DNA from: an uncultured Draconibacterium sp.
Lineage (GTDB): Bacteria; Bacteroidota; Bacteroidia; Bacteroidales; Prolixibacteraceae
DNA length: 64,000 bases
Reading direction: 5' to 3'
Assembly (NCBI RefSeq): GCF_963674925.1
Contig: NZ_OY771647.1
Span: 1,379,501 to 1,443,500, forward strand
Shown here piece by piece: positions 27,426 to 36,272 of the stretch. Positions within the stretch are counted from its first letter, which is position 1. Every line of letters starts with the position of its first letter. A program made the translations under genes and the position numbers. The notes under the pieces are model-generated. The model did no database searches and was not told the DNA's origin. It was given only the letters and a program-made list of their open reading frames with translations.

Positions 27426-28796
27426 CTAATTTGGTTCGGTGGAAAATAATAAGTTTACACCAAATCGCAAATTTAAATTTTTTGCTTTAGATGGCTGCAC
27501 CAGCCGGGGAATATTATTTGTTGCCAGGTAAAGTTGTATGCCTCTGCCCGTGTAACTGCAAGCAAAACCGGGCATAACCTGCCCTAAATTATAAAGGTTT
27601 AACCCACTGCTTAATTCGAAACGGGTTCCTAAAAACAGGTTAAAATAGGCCGATAAATAATTATTGGCTTTACCGTCGTAGTAGGTGAGGTTGTCGGAAA
27701 AATTCAGCTTCATTCTATCGTTTAGCCGATGTGTTGCCATCAGGTTTAGTTTTACCGGAAGCAGTTCGTACTGGCGTTTGGTAAAATCCTCAGCTATTGT
27801 TTTATAAGGCAGGGAATCTGTTAGTGCGTCCAGTGCTGCTCTGGGTTCAAAATAGTAGGGGGCATCGGGGTCAGAAGACTGGTACAGATGCGTATAATCT
27901 ATCGAACCGGTAAAGGTATTGTTAAAAGCCTTGTAGTTTAAGGTGGTAAAACCTAAATCGTTAATTGCCACTGCAACGGTGGTTTGTTTGTTTAGCTGGT
28001 AGGTAAACCCCAAATCGATGCCGGCTCCCATATTTTTGAACTTAAAGAAGTAGTCTCCGGCAGTAAAATCGGTTGTAATGGTAGTTTTACCAATTAGCGG
28101 ATCGTACTCAACATCGATGGGACCCGAAATCCGATAGTCGCCGTTGGGAATAACTTGCAGAACCTGCCTCTCTTCATCGGTTTGTACCACTACATTCAGG
28201 TTTTCAATGTCGTAAAAAAAGCGGCCAAACAATATCTTTGGTCGTATTCCAACGCTCAACTTCTTGTTAACTTGTTTGGCATACGAAAAAGCCAGTTCTC
28301 TGAAAAATTGTGTTTTAAACGAGATGGGGCCAAATTCTTCTTCCTTCCCGTAATAGGGAAGAAGCCCCTGGTCGATAAATTTCAGAAACTCATGATCGAA
28401 ATTTCCCCAAAGCAGAACTCGTTCCGATAGGGAAAAGCTTAAAGTTCGTTTATCGTTTCGGTGACTTAAATAAACAAGTGGCAGCGTTGCAAGTGCTTCA
28501 GCATTGCCGGGTTCGCCTAATGACTGATAAAAATGATCGAAGCTATAATCAAACTTTTCAGTAAATAAATAATCGGAAGAGAAATTAGCATTCCAGTGAA
28601 GCAAGGCACCCGATAAAAGAGGAAGCCCGATCACCAGTTTTTCAGTTTTATTTTGAAACGCCGGATTTGACTGCGACGATTGACTTACCTCCGACAAAAA
28701 CTGTAGTGGATTTCCGTTTTGTGCCGTTGCAGGTATCCTGCAAATTGCAGCAAACAGAATTATCATGAATCCTATTTTTGTGGCTAAGTTTTTCAT
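27426..28796 (-). CDS. DUF5723-like outer-membrane protein
   Basis: A 456-residue protein with a signal peptide (TKIGFMIILFAAICRIPATAQ) starting at the ATG at 28796; the frame runs 17 codons further but a promoter fits the shorter form. NGNPLQFLSEVSQSSQSNPAFQNKTEKLVIGLPLLSG and many alternating aromatic strands ending in RFGVNLLFSTEPN point to a beta-barrel of the DUF5723 type, common in gliding and non-gliding Bacteroidota. The function is unknown. It is followed at 8 bp by the DUF4834 gene. Confidence 0.75.
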   Translation of the reverse strand: MKNLATKIGFMIILFAAICRIPATAQNGNPLQFLSEVSQSSQSNPAFQNKTEKLVIGLPLLSGALLHWNANFSSDYLFTEKFDYSFDHFYQSLGEPGNAEALATLPLVYLSHRNDKRTLSFSLSERVLLWGNFDHEFLKFIDQGLLPYYGKEEEFGPISFKTQFFRELAFSYAKQVNKKLSVGIRPKILFGRFFYDIENLNVVVQTDEERQVLQVIPNGDYRISGPIDVEYDPLIGKTTITTDFTAGDYFFKFKNMGAGIDLGFTYQLNKQTTVAVAINDLGFTTLNYKAFNNTFTGSIDYTHLYQSSDPDAPYYFEPRAALDALTDSLPYKTIAEDFTKRQYELLPVKLNLMATHRLNDRMKLNFSDNLTYYDGKANNYLSAYFNLFLGTRFELSSGLNLYNLGQVMPGFACSYTGRGIQLYLATNNIPRLVQPSKAKNLNLRFGVNLLFSTEPN

Positions 28797-28903
28797 TTGA
28801 TTATAAACGATTATTGCATGTTGTAACCCGTCGATGGCGGAGAACACGCGAATAACCTTCTTCCTTCAGGAAAATCATTTTATCTTTTTGTTGTATTACA
28901 ACG

Positions 28904-28934
28904 CAAAAATATGGTTTCTATTGAGTTAGTACAA
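28904..28934 (-). promoter_or_regulatory. Promoter of the DUF5723-DUF4834 operon
   Basis: On the reverse strand a TTG at 28932-28934 is followed after 20 bp by TATTTTTG (28911-28904), an exact TAnnTTTG. This matches the Bacteroidota -33/-7 spacing and gives a leader of about 100 nt before the ATG at 28796. Confidence 0.55.
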
Positions 28935-29082
28935 TTACAGGCACAAAAAAAGGCGGGAACGATCGCCAGTTGGAACACAAATAACACGGATTTAGGTTGA
29001 TTTACGCAGAAAACAAAAAAGAAATAAGTCAATTTGGGTAAAATGACTGAACAAAATAGACTCAAAAATCCGCTTATAAAAA

Positions 29083-29120
29083 AAATAGAATCCCGAAGTT
29101 ATTTCTCCGGGATTCTATTT
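29083..29120 (-). terminator. Intrinsic terminator of the DUF2807 pair
   Basis: A perfect 13-bp stem (aaatagaatcccg / cgggattctattt) with a 12-nt loop. On the reverse strand it is followed by an uninterrupted T-run, as expected for genes ending at 29280. Confidence 0.8.
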
Positions 29121-29279
29121 TATTCGTGCTTTCAGTTCAACAATAAGGATTGTGAACCTTTATATCAGGTAAAATTCATGATTTATTTGAAACAGGAATA
29201 TTAACGATGTTGATTTTGCAAATACGCTAAGCGTATCAAGCGAAAATCATAACTATCCGCGTCATCAGCGTTCTGCTAA

Positions 29280-29993
29280 CTAACGTTGGCTTACATCGCC
29301 ACCGCTCGATTCGTCGATGTCTCTGATTTCCGGATTTCCGTGGTAATTAATGTCCGATCCGCTGCTGGCATTGGCATAAAGCTCGCTGCTAACACTAACG
29401 GTAATATCCGATCCGCTGCTGGCGTTGGCATAACAAATTGCCGATTCGAGCTCGCCGGCTTTTATATCCGAACCGCTGCTGGCATCAACGCGAAGTGTTT
29501 TTACTTTTCCACGGAGTTTGGCATCGCTGCCACTGCTGGTATCAACCGACAGATTTTTGTAAAAAACTTCTATTTTCAGATCGGAGCCGCTGCTGCAGCT
29601 TACTTCAAGCGATTCGCCTTCCAGGGTATTTGTCGACTCCACATCGGAACCCGATGATGCTGAAAGTTCGTTCAACTCTTTAACGGTTACATAAACTTTT
29701 CGTGTTTGGTTGCCACTTCCCCAGTTAAACCAGTTATTACGTTTCATGTAGATTTTAAGCGTTCCGCCTTCTACTTCGGTTTTCAGATCATCAATAATGT
29801 CGTCGTCGGCAACCACTTTTACTTCTTCGGCGTTGCCCATTGTAAGGTACAAGTCGATTCCGGTTGAGACTTTTATAGCATTAAAACCACTGACCTGGCG
29901 TGTTTGTGTTTCGTCGCTGTTACCGGCAAGTATTGTTCCGTAGCTGGTAACAGCAATCATTAGTAAGAATAGAACTTTTGTAAACGTTTTCAT
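29280..29993 (-). CDS. DUF2807 head-GIN-domain exported protein (Asp ladder)
   Basis: A protein of about 237 residues with a signal peptide (FTKVLFLLMIAVTSYGTILA) from the ATG at 29993. The rest is the DUF2807 'head GIN' fold: TRQVSGFNAIKVSTGIDLYLTMG, then a beta-helix with seven spaced SSGSD-type turns (SASSGSDV, SCSSGSDL, DTSSGSDA, DASSGSDI, NASSGSDI twice, DESSGGDV). Each turn carries an Asp. It is a paralogue of the gene at 30067, from which it is 73 bp away, and probably shares its transcript and the terminator at 29083. It is secreted or surface-exposed; the role is unknown. Confidence 0.82.
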   Translation of the reverse strand: MKTFTKVLFLLMIAVTSYGTILAGNSDETQTRQVSGFNAIKVSTGIDLYLTMGNAEEVKVVADDDIIDDLKTEVEGGTLKIYMKRNNWFNWGSGNQTRKVYVTVKELNELSASSGSDVESTNTLEGESLEVSCSSGSDLKIEVFYKNLSVDTSSGSDAKLRGKVKTLRVDASSGSDIKAGELESAICYANASSGSDITVSVSSELYANASSGSDINYHGNPEIRDIDESSGGDVSQR

Positions 29994-30066
29994 GTGCGTT
30001 ATTTTTTGTTTTTTGAATTGAGACTGTTGAAGAGACGCTGCCAAAAATGGAAAGTTACAGTTGTGG

Positions 30067-30780
30067 CTAATTTTTTATCACATTTCCGCCTGATGATTTG
30101 CTTATCTCGGTTTCAGACGGGTTTCCGTTATAAAATACATTTCCGCCGCTACTGGCCGTTGCCTGCAGTTCGTTTTCGGTGCTTAGCCAAATGTTTGCAC
30201 CGCTGCTAACACTTGCCTGTGCTGCTTTGGCTTTTAAATCACCGGCTTTAATGTTCGATCCCGAACTGGCTTTCGCATTTATCGAACTGGCCTTTCCTTC
30301 AAGAAAAATGTTTGAACCCGAGCTGGCTTTAGCACTTACCTCTTCGGCATTAAGCACGAAATTTAAATTGGCACCAGACGAAACGGAAAGATCAATGTCG
30401 TTAACATTTAAAACATTTTCAGAAAATACATTGCTGCCCGATGATGATGTTGCAGCTTCGAGCTGCGGAAGCGTTACAAATACTTTTAGGCTGGTTGCAT
30501 TTCGGATGATGTCGATCGCTTTTATACGAAGTTCTTCGCCATGCAATTCGGTTACAATACTTTTATGCAGGTTTTCATCGGCTTCAACCACCACTTTATA
30601 ATCGTTTCCCATGGTAACATAAACATTCATTCCGCGGCTGACATTTAAAGCATTAAAATCTTCAAGGTCTCGCTCCTCGGTAGTTACATTCCCATTTCCT
30701 TTAACGGTTGACTGCAGCAAACACGAAGAAGTAAAAAGTGATAAAATGATTCCCGAAAGGAATACTACAAACTGTTTCAT
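30067..30780 (-). CDS. DUF2807 head-GIN-domain lipoprotein (Asn ladder)
   Basis: A 237-residue lipoprotein: the signal peptide ends in LFTSSCLLQ, with the lipid-modified Cys at about 20. ERDLEDFNALNVSRGMNVYVTMG is the start of the DUF2807 domain. Seven SSG turns follow (TSSSGSNV, SVSSGANL, KASSGSNI twice, SVSSGANI, TASSGGNV, SKSSGGNV). The residue at the position that is Asp in the neighbouring paralogue is Asn here, in nearly all turns. Probably outer-membrane anchored and upstream in a two-gene operon. Confidence 0.82.
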   Translation of the reverse strand: MKQFVVFLSGIILSLFTSSCLLQSTVKGNGNVTTEERDLEDFNALNVSRGMNVYVTMGNDYKVVVEADENLHKSIVTELHGEELRIKAIDIIRNATSLKVFVTLPQLEAATSSSGSNVFSENVLNVNDIDLSVSSGANLNFVLNAEEVSAKASSGSNIFLEGKASSINAKASSGSNIKAGDLKAKAAQASVSSGANIWLSTENELQATASSGGNVFYNGNPSETEISKSSGGNVIKN

Positions 30781-31110
30781 TGTTTTTTGTTTGGTTTAAA
30801 ATTCTCATGCAAATTATTGAAACACGTTGAAACCGTGAAATTATTTCGTTAAACCGGGGTATTTTGTCGGTAAGCAGGAATTGAACTTCGAGAATTTAGT
30901 ATGACGATTAACGATTTTAGATTTCAGAAGAGGGAAGGAAGTTTACAGTAAACAGTCGCAGTTTTCAGTTCTGCCATTTGACAATAGGGTAATTTAGCAG
31001 AGCATCGTGAATGAGTTATTGAGTGAATGAGGAGCAATTGAATGATGAATTTCGAATGAAGATTAACGATTGCTGATTTCAGAAGTGGGAGGAAAGTTTT
31101 CAGTTTCCAG
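30781..31110. repeat. Intergenic gap with diverged repeat modules
   Basis: The first 100 bp are the leader of the DUF2807 operon. From about 30900 there are single copies of 'gattaacgattttagatttc', 'acagtaaacagtcgcagttt', 'gtgaatgagttattgagtg' and 'aatgaggagcaattgaatg', diverged relatives of the tandem array that follows. No gene is seen. Confidence 0.55.
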
Positions 31111-31790
31111 TCGCAGTAAACAGTTTATCAATAGAACAATTAAGCAGTAGTAAACAAATCTATTGTGTCCTATGTACCTAATGTGGTTCAGTTCTTAGTG
31201 TCTTTGAGTCTTTGTGTTTAAGGCAGTCGTAGTTTTCAGTTTTACAATTTGACAATAGAACTGTTTAACAGTAGTTTCGTGAATGAGTTATTGAGTGAAT
31301 GAGGAAGAGAAGATTGCATCAGGGGAAAGAAAGTGTACAGTTTTCAGTCGCAGTAAACAGTTTATCAATAGAACAATTAAGCAGTAGTAAACAAATCTAT
31401 TGTGTCCTATGTGCCTAATGTGGTTCAGTTCTTAGTGTCTTTGAGTCTTTGTGTTTAAGGTAGTCGCAGTTAACAGTTTAGCAATTTATCAATAGAACAA
31501 TTTAGCAGTAGTATCGTGAATGAGTTATTGAGTGAATGAGGAAGAGAAGATTGCATCAGGGGAAAGAAAGTGTACAGTTTTCAGTCGCAGTAAACAGTTT
31601 ATCAATAGAACAATTAAGCAGTAGTAAACAAATCTATTGTGTCCTATGTACCTAATGTGGTTCAGTTCATAGTGTCTTTGAGTCTTTGTGTTTAATACAG
31701 TCGCAGTTTTCAGTTTTACAATTTAACAGTTTCGCAATTGTAACTAATATCTATTGTGTCCTATATACCTAATGTGGTTCAATTCTTTGA
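31111..31790 (+). repeat. Tandem array with a 237-bp unit built of short modules
   Basis: Units start at 31111, 31348 and 31585, each with 'tcgcagtaaacagtttatca', exactly 237 bp apart. The first two are full and nearly identical and the third is partial. Each unit holds, in order, 'caatagaacaattaagcag', 'tctattgtgtcctatgt' with 'cctaatgtggttcagttc', 'tagtgtctttgagtctttgt', a second cagtcg(c/t)ag phrase, a caatttgacaatagaa phrase, 'cgtgaatgagttattgagtg' and 'gattgcatcaggggaaagaa'. No ORF spans it. Single modules occur at 4500, 6360, 26760, 30900 and 62212. Confidence 0.85.
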
Positions 31791-31824
31791 GTCTTCGTTT
31801 TTAAAGATTTAAGCATAAAAAAAA

Positions 31825-31846
31825 GCCGGCAAAATAAATTGCCGGC
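31825..31846 (-). terminator. Terminator of the Spy-like gene
   Basis: An 8-bp stem (gccggcaa / ttgccggc) with a short loop. On the reverse strand it is followed by eight T residues, just past the stop at 31871. Confidence 0.8.
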
Positions 31847-31870
31847 CCCAAAACATCTATCTAATAACCG

Positions 31871-32359
31871 TTAAGCACCGTGTATAAAATGATTACGGGT
31901 TGTTGGTTTCCTGTTAAAATCCCTGTCTGTTCTGCTTTTCCTTTGGTCGAATTTAATACGTTGTTCTTCGCTTAACATCGAGCGAATTTCCTGGTGTTGT
32001 TTGGCACTTATTTTTTGAATTTCGGCCTGAACATCTGCCATTTTTTCAATATTGTTTTCAATGGCTTTCATATCTGCTTTTTCAGCAGTTGTTAGTGTAC
32101 GTTGTTTGGCTCTTAATTCGTTCAGTTCATTGCGCAGGGGCTGAATCTCTTTGGTCGATTCCAGACGAAGTTCTTTCAGTTTCGCCCGTTGTTCTTCAGT
32201 AAAAAAGTCATTAAAATTGGCCCTTTCCCTGTCAAAACGCTTGGCCATCATTTCGCGTTGTTCGGGCGATCTTCTTTTTCGCTCCGTTTGCTGTGCTTTT
32301 GCTGTAATTGAAAAGGCAAATACAACAATTAATGCCAGACTTAAGATTTTGATTTTCAT
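31871..32359 (-). CDS. Spy/CpxP-like periplasmic protein
   Basis: A 162-residue exported protein with signal peptide ILSLALIVVFAFSITAKA from the ATG at 32359. The mature part is highly charged and helical (QREMMAKRFDRERANFNDFFTEEQRAKLKEL, then EIRSMLSEEQRIKFDQ). The two [FL]-T/S-x-EQ segments resemble the LTxxQ motifs of Spy/CpxP periplasmic chaperones. A long upstream frame extension is AT-rich leader and is not included. It is divergent from the S41 protease gene. A role in envelope stress or as a chaperone is inferred from the motif. Confidence 0.7.
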   Translation of the reverse strand: MKIKILSLALIVVFAFSITAKAQQTERKRRSPEQREMMAKRFDRERANFNDFFTEEQRAKLKELRLESTKEIQPLRNELNELRAKQRTLTTAEKADMKAIENNIEKMADVQAEIQKISAKQHQEIRSMLSEEQRIKFDQRKSRTDRDFNRKPTTRNHFIHGA

Positions 32360-32558
32360 AGCACTAAAATTTTTTAATTGTTCCGTTCTCAGGAGCTTTG
32401 ACCAGTAGTATGAGAAAAAGTTTAATCGAGATTTTATTATTACAACTGTTAACTTTTCCGGCTCATAAATGTTATAAAGACTACTTAAATAGCTGGTTTT
32501 AATATAAATTAACGTAATGTATTGCAGCTGACGGTTACAGATATCAGACAAGATTTGT

Positions 32559-32566
32559 TACTTTTG
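32559..32566 (+). promoter_or_regulatory. Putative -7 promoter box of the S41 protease gene
   Basis: TACTTTTG is an exact TAnnTTTG match 47 bp before the ATG at 32614. No clear -33 box is seen. Its position upstream of the chosen ATG is compatible with that start. Confidence 0.4.
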
Positions 32567-32613
32567 GCAGTTCTATAGAAATGTGAAGACGGCGAACATT
32601 GAAACAAAAGATT

Positions 32614-34281
32614 ATGAAGAGAAGATTATTAATAGGAATAACGATAGTTGCGGTAATTGGAATTAGCTTTTTCAGCTTTACCCGCGACGAGAAGAATTTT
32701 GAAATTGCAAAGAATCTGGATATTTACCATACTTTGTTTCGCGAGTTGAACATGTTTTATGTTGACGAGGTGAATCCGAATGACCTGGTAAAAACCAGTA
32801 TTGATAAAATGCTGGAGTCGCTCGATCCTTACACGAATTATATTTCGGAGGACCAGATGGAAGATTTCCGTTTTATGACCACCGGCGAATATGCAGGTAT
32901 CGGTGCCTTAATCAGCAAACAAAAGGATAACATCGTTATAGCTGAACCCTACGAAGGATTTCCGGCACAGAAATTCGGGATAAAAGCGGGAGACATAATT
33001 CTCGAGGTTTCGGGGAAAGACACCAAAGAAATGAACACCGAGGATGTAAGTTCGCTGCTGAAGGGACCGGCCAACAAACCTGTTACCATAAAATTGCAGC
33101 GCCCCGGCCAGAAAAAGCCTTTTACTGTTGATGTTATTCGCGAGAAGATAAGTATTGATGCTGTCCCTTATTACGGCATGATCGATCAGAATACTGCGTA
33201 CATTCGTTTGTCGAATTTTACGGCCAACTGTAGTGAAGATGTAAAAAAAGCTTTTCTAGAACTAAAAGAAAATAATCCTGACGGATTGATTCTCGACTTG
33301 CGCGGCAATCCGGGTGGGTTGTTAATGGAAGCCGTAAAAATCGTAAACTTATTTGTACCGAAAGGCGAAGAAATTGTAAGCACCCGCGGTAAAGTAAAAC
33401 AATGGGACAAAGTGTATAAAGCAACGGCTGAACCATTGGATACTACAATGAAAATTGCTGTTCTTGTTAACAGCGGATCGGCTTCGGCATCCGAAATCGT
33501 ATCAGGAGCTATTCAGGATCTCGACCGCGGAATTATTGTGGGTACACGTACTTTCGGTAAAGGATTGGTGCAAACTACACGCGATTTAAGCTACAATACA
33601 AAATTAAAAGTTACTACTGCTAAATATTACATTCCGAGTGGCCGTTGTATCCAGGCACTGGATTATTCGCACCGCAACGAAGACGGCAGTGTTGGACATG
33701 TTCCTGATTCTCTGATTTCTGAATTTACAACCAAAAAAGGCCGCAAAGTATACGATGGCGGTGGTGTTGTTCCCGATGTAAAAATTGAAGGCGACAGACT
33801 TAGCAGTTTAAGTATTGAGCTGGTTACCCGTTTTATGATTTTTGATTTTGCCACAAAATATTCAAACGAAAACGAAAGTATTCCGGAGCCGGAACAATTT
33901 TCGATTACCGACGACATTTACAAACAGTTTGCCGATTTTGTTGAGCAAAGCGAGTTTAACTACGAATCGGCATCGCAAGACGATATGAAGGCGTTATTGG
34001 AGACTGCAAAGCAGGAAAAATATTACGAGCTGGCAAAAGAAGAGTTTGATGCACTGGCAGCTAAAATTGCACCGGATCTGGATAAAGACTTATCGGTGTT
34101 CAGACCGGAAATCAGCGATTTGCTGGAAAGCGAGATCGTTTCGCGCTTTTATTACCAAAAAGGATCGATAAGAGCATCGATTAACGACGACAAAGGAATT
34201 ACCAAAACGATAGAGGCATTACATTCTGAAACCGCCTACGCTGCTTTTTTTAAGCCCGGGCTGATAGTTGGAATGAACTAA
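32614..34281 (+). CDS. S41 C-terminal processing peptidase (CtpA/Prc-like)
   Basis: A 555-residue periplasmic serine protease with an N-terminal anchor or signal (LIGITIVAVIGISFFSF). A PDZ domain lies at about 85-175, with GEYAGIGALISKQKDNIVI and KAGDIILEVSG. The S41 catalytic core has LDLRGNPGG, the Ser in NSGSASASEI (about 291) and the general-base Lys in GTRTFGKGLVQ (about 316), 25 residues apart as in E. coli Prc. A C-terminal extension after SGRCIQ contains a helical region typical of Bacteroidota members. The ATG at 32614 is preferred over a TTG five codons earlier. It degrades or trims envelope proteins; the substrate is unknown. Confidence 0.92.
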   Translation: MKRRLLIGITIVAVIGISFFSFTRDEKNFEIAKNLDIYHTLFRELNMFYVDEVNPNDLVKTSIDKMLESLDPYTNYISEDQMEDFRFMTTGEYAGIGALISKQKDNIVIAEPYEGFPAQKFGIKAGDIILEVSGKDTKEMNTEDVSSLLKGPANKPVTIKLQRPGQKKPFTVDVIREKISIDAVPYYGMIDQNTAYIRLSNFTANCSEDVKKAFLELKENNPDGLILDLRGNPGGLLMEAVKIVNLFVPKGEEIVSTRGKVKQWDKVYKATAEPLDTTMKIAVLVNSGSASASEIVSGAIQDLDRGIIVGTRTFGKGLVQTTRDLSYNTKLKVTTAKYYIPSGRCIQALDYSHRNEDGSVGHVPDSLISEFTTKKGRKVYDGGGVVPDVKIEGDRLSSLSIELVTRFMIFDFATKYSNENESIPEPEQFSITDDIYKQFADFVEQSEFNYESASQDDMKALLETAKQEKYYELAKEEFDALAAKIAPDLDKDLSVFRPEISDLLESEIVSRFYYQKGSIRASINDDKGITKTIEALHSETAYAAFFKPGLIVGMN

Positions 34282-34304
34282 GAAATACTTTTTGCCACAG
34301 GAAG

Positions 34305-34339
34305 AAAGGAGATCTTTTTAAAAAGGTCTCCTTTTTTTT
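34305..34339 (+). terminator. Intrinsic terminator after the S41 protease gene
   Basis: The stem aaaggaga / tctccttt with an A/T-rich loop is followed by a run of T on the plus strand, 24 bp past the stop. Confidence 0.8.
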
Positions 34340-34457
34340 CAACCTTACCTCCCATTCATTGTTGCAATAATAAAGCTAAATCATTATCGCTCCCTAAAAC
34401 TTTTCATATCTGACAGATTTTAGTACTTTTCTAACTCCAATAGTTTGATTAAGAGTT

Positions 34458-35303
34458 ATGACATTTAGAGAAATTTTAAATCTTGAAATATTTAAAAGCG
34501 GAGATTTTACTTTAACAGTTTACAACATATTTTTAATTCTTGTTGTAGTACTGATAACACTAATTGTATTAAAAATAATCCGACGTTTTTTTAAGCGCTT
34601 TATAAAACGAGAGGAAGCCGAACGACGTTCATACTGGTCGGTATACCTTATATTACGGTATGTCGTTTGGGTTATCATCATTATTTTTCTTTTAGAATCG
34701 TCGGGCTTAAAAGTATCGGTACTCTTAGCCAGTATTACGGCTCTGTTGGTAGGCGTTGGGTTTGGTATCCAACAGTTGTTCAGCGATATTGCTTCTGGAA
34801 TTGTTTTGCTTATTGAGCGAAATCTGCAATTAAACGATGTTATTCAGCTGCAAGACGGTACAGTGGGTCGGGTGATTCATATCGGGTTACGTACCTCGCG
34901 ATTAAAAACCCGCGACGATATTATTCTGGTTGTACCTAATTCGAATTTTGTAAACGACAAAATTATTAACTGGAGCCAAATGGATTACAACACCCGTTTT
35001 TCGGTTGATGTTGGGGTGGCTTACGGATCCGACACTAAGCTGGTTACGCAGATTCTGCTCGACTGTGCTGCAAAAAACAACAATATTTCGCTTTCGCCTA
35101 AACCGTTTGTCAGGTTTAACAATTTTGGCGATTCGGCACTCGAATTTCAGATTTTCTTTTGGGTGCGCGAATCGTTTTGGGTGGAAAATACCAAAAGCGA
35201 AATGCGCTATGCCATTGATGATGAATTCCGGAAAAACGGCGTACAAATTCCATTCCCGCAGCGCGATATTCATATTAAAAGTACCGTTGAACAACCAAAA
35301 TAA
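34458..35303 (+). CDS. MscS-family mechanosensitive channel
   Basis: A 281-residue inner-membrane channel. Hydrophobic helices lie near 18-42, 63-83 and 90-120. The pore helix is followed by LLVGVGFGIQQLFSDIASGIVLLIERNLQLNDVIQL, the MscS pore-to-beta-domain signature. The cytoplasmic beta and alpha-beta domains follow (GRVIHIGLRTSRLKTRDDIILVVPNSNFVNDKIINW). It gates on membrane tension to release osmolytes. It is first in a three-gene set with a second MscS protein 12 bp downstream and a nucleotide hydrolase. Confidence 0.92.
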   Translation: MTFREILNLEIFKSGDFTLTVYNIFLILVVVLITLIVLKIIRRFFKRFIKREEAERRSYWSVYLILRYVVWVIIIIFLLESSGLKVSVLLASITALLVGVGFGIQQLFSDIASGIVLLIERNLQLNDVIQLQDGTVGRVIHIGLRTSRLKTRDDIILVVPNSNFVNDKIINWSQMDYNTRFSVDVGVAYGSDTKLVTQILLDCAAKNNNISLSPKPFVRFNNFGDSALEFQIFFWVRESFWVENTKSEMRYAIDDEFRKNGVQIPFPQRDIHIKSTVEQPK

Positions 35304-35315
35304 AGCACACTTTAT

Positions 35316-36266
35316 ATGAAAAGGTTTATCAGATTTATTTTCCCGTTTTTATTGCTGATAATAGCGGTATACTTTAAAATATTTGTTGAAAAGAGCGAAT
35401 TGGTATCGCCCGATTATTATAACTTTTTTAATAAAGCCGGTTCCATTTTGCTTATTGTAAGTATTGCATGGGGGGTGATGGCTATTTTGCGTGCATTTAA
35501 GAAGGTTATCCTTTCCAAATTAGACACTTCACAAGAAGATAATTTACGTCAACGTAAGTTTCTTACGCAATTCAATATCATGGAAAGTATTATTTATTTC
35601 CTGATCGTTTTAATTTCAATAGGTGCATCGTTAATGTTGTTCGAAGATGTGAGGCAGTTGGGAATCAGTCTTTTTGCATCGGCGGGGGTTGCCGGTATTA
35701 TTATTGGTTTTGCAGCACAAAAGCTCATTGCAACTGTTTTGGCCGGTTTGCAAATTGCCATTACACAGCCCATCCGTATCGACGATGTGGTTATCATTGA
35801 AAATGAATGGGGACGAATTGAAGAAATTACACTTACTTATGTGGTTGTAAAAATCTGGGATCAACGCCGTTTGGTGGTGCCGTCTACCTATTTTTTTGAA
35901 AAACCATTTCAGAACTGGACACGCACCTCTGCTGAGATTTTGGGAACCGTGTTTTTATATACCGATTATCATGTGCCGTTTGATGCTTTGCGCGAAGAAC
36001 TGACTCGTTTACTTAATAGCACACCGTTGTGGGACAAAAGGGTAAACGTTTTACAGGTTACTGATGCCAAAGAATACGGAGTGGAAATTAGGGCTTTAAT
36101 GAGTGCCAAAGACTCGCCAACCGCGTGGGATTTACGCGTTTTTATCCGCGAGAAAATGATTGAATTCATTCAGAAAAATTACCCCGAAAGTTTACCGCGT
36201 ACACGTGTTGTTTTTGAACAGGGAAAAGAAAAGTTAACTACCGATTTGCCAGGAAAAACTGATTAA
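35316..36266 (+). CDS. MscS-family mechanosensitive channel, second copy
   Basis: A 316-residue protein with helices near 7-22, 38-58, 87-108 and 115-140. The MscS signature is ASAGVAGIIIGFAAQKLIATVLAGLQIAITQPIRIDDVV, followed by the beta domain (VVIENEWGRIEEITLTYVVVKIWDQRRLVVPSTYFFEKPFQNWTR). It is only distantly alike to the adjacent copy, so this is not a recent tandem duplication. The next gene starts 6 bp downstream. Confidence 0.92.
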   Translation: MKRFIRFIFPFLLLIIAVYFKIFVEKSELVSPDYYNFFNKAGSILLIVSIAWGVMAILRAFKKVILSKLDTSQEDNLRQRKFLTQFNIMESIIYFLIVLISIGASLMLFEDVRQLGISLFASAGVAGIIIGFAAQKLIATVLAGLQIAITQPIRIDDVVIIENEWGRIEEITLTYVVVKIWDQRRLVVPSTYFFEKPFQNWTRTSAEILGTVFLYTDYHVPFDALREELTRLLNSTPLWDKRVNVLQVTDAKEYGVEIRALMSAKDSPTAWDLRVFIREKMIEFIQKNYPESLPRTRVVFEQGKEKLTTDLPGKTD

Positions 36267-36272
36267 ATACCA

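Noticed and set aside
31111..31790. Possible CRISPR array
   Set aside because: The period is 237 bp and whole units are alike; there are no short direct repeats separated by unique spacers and no cas genes.
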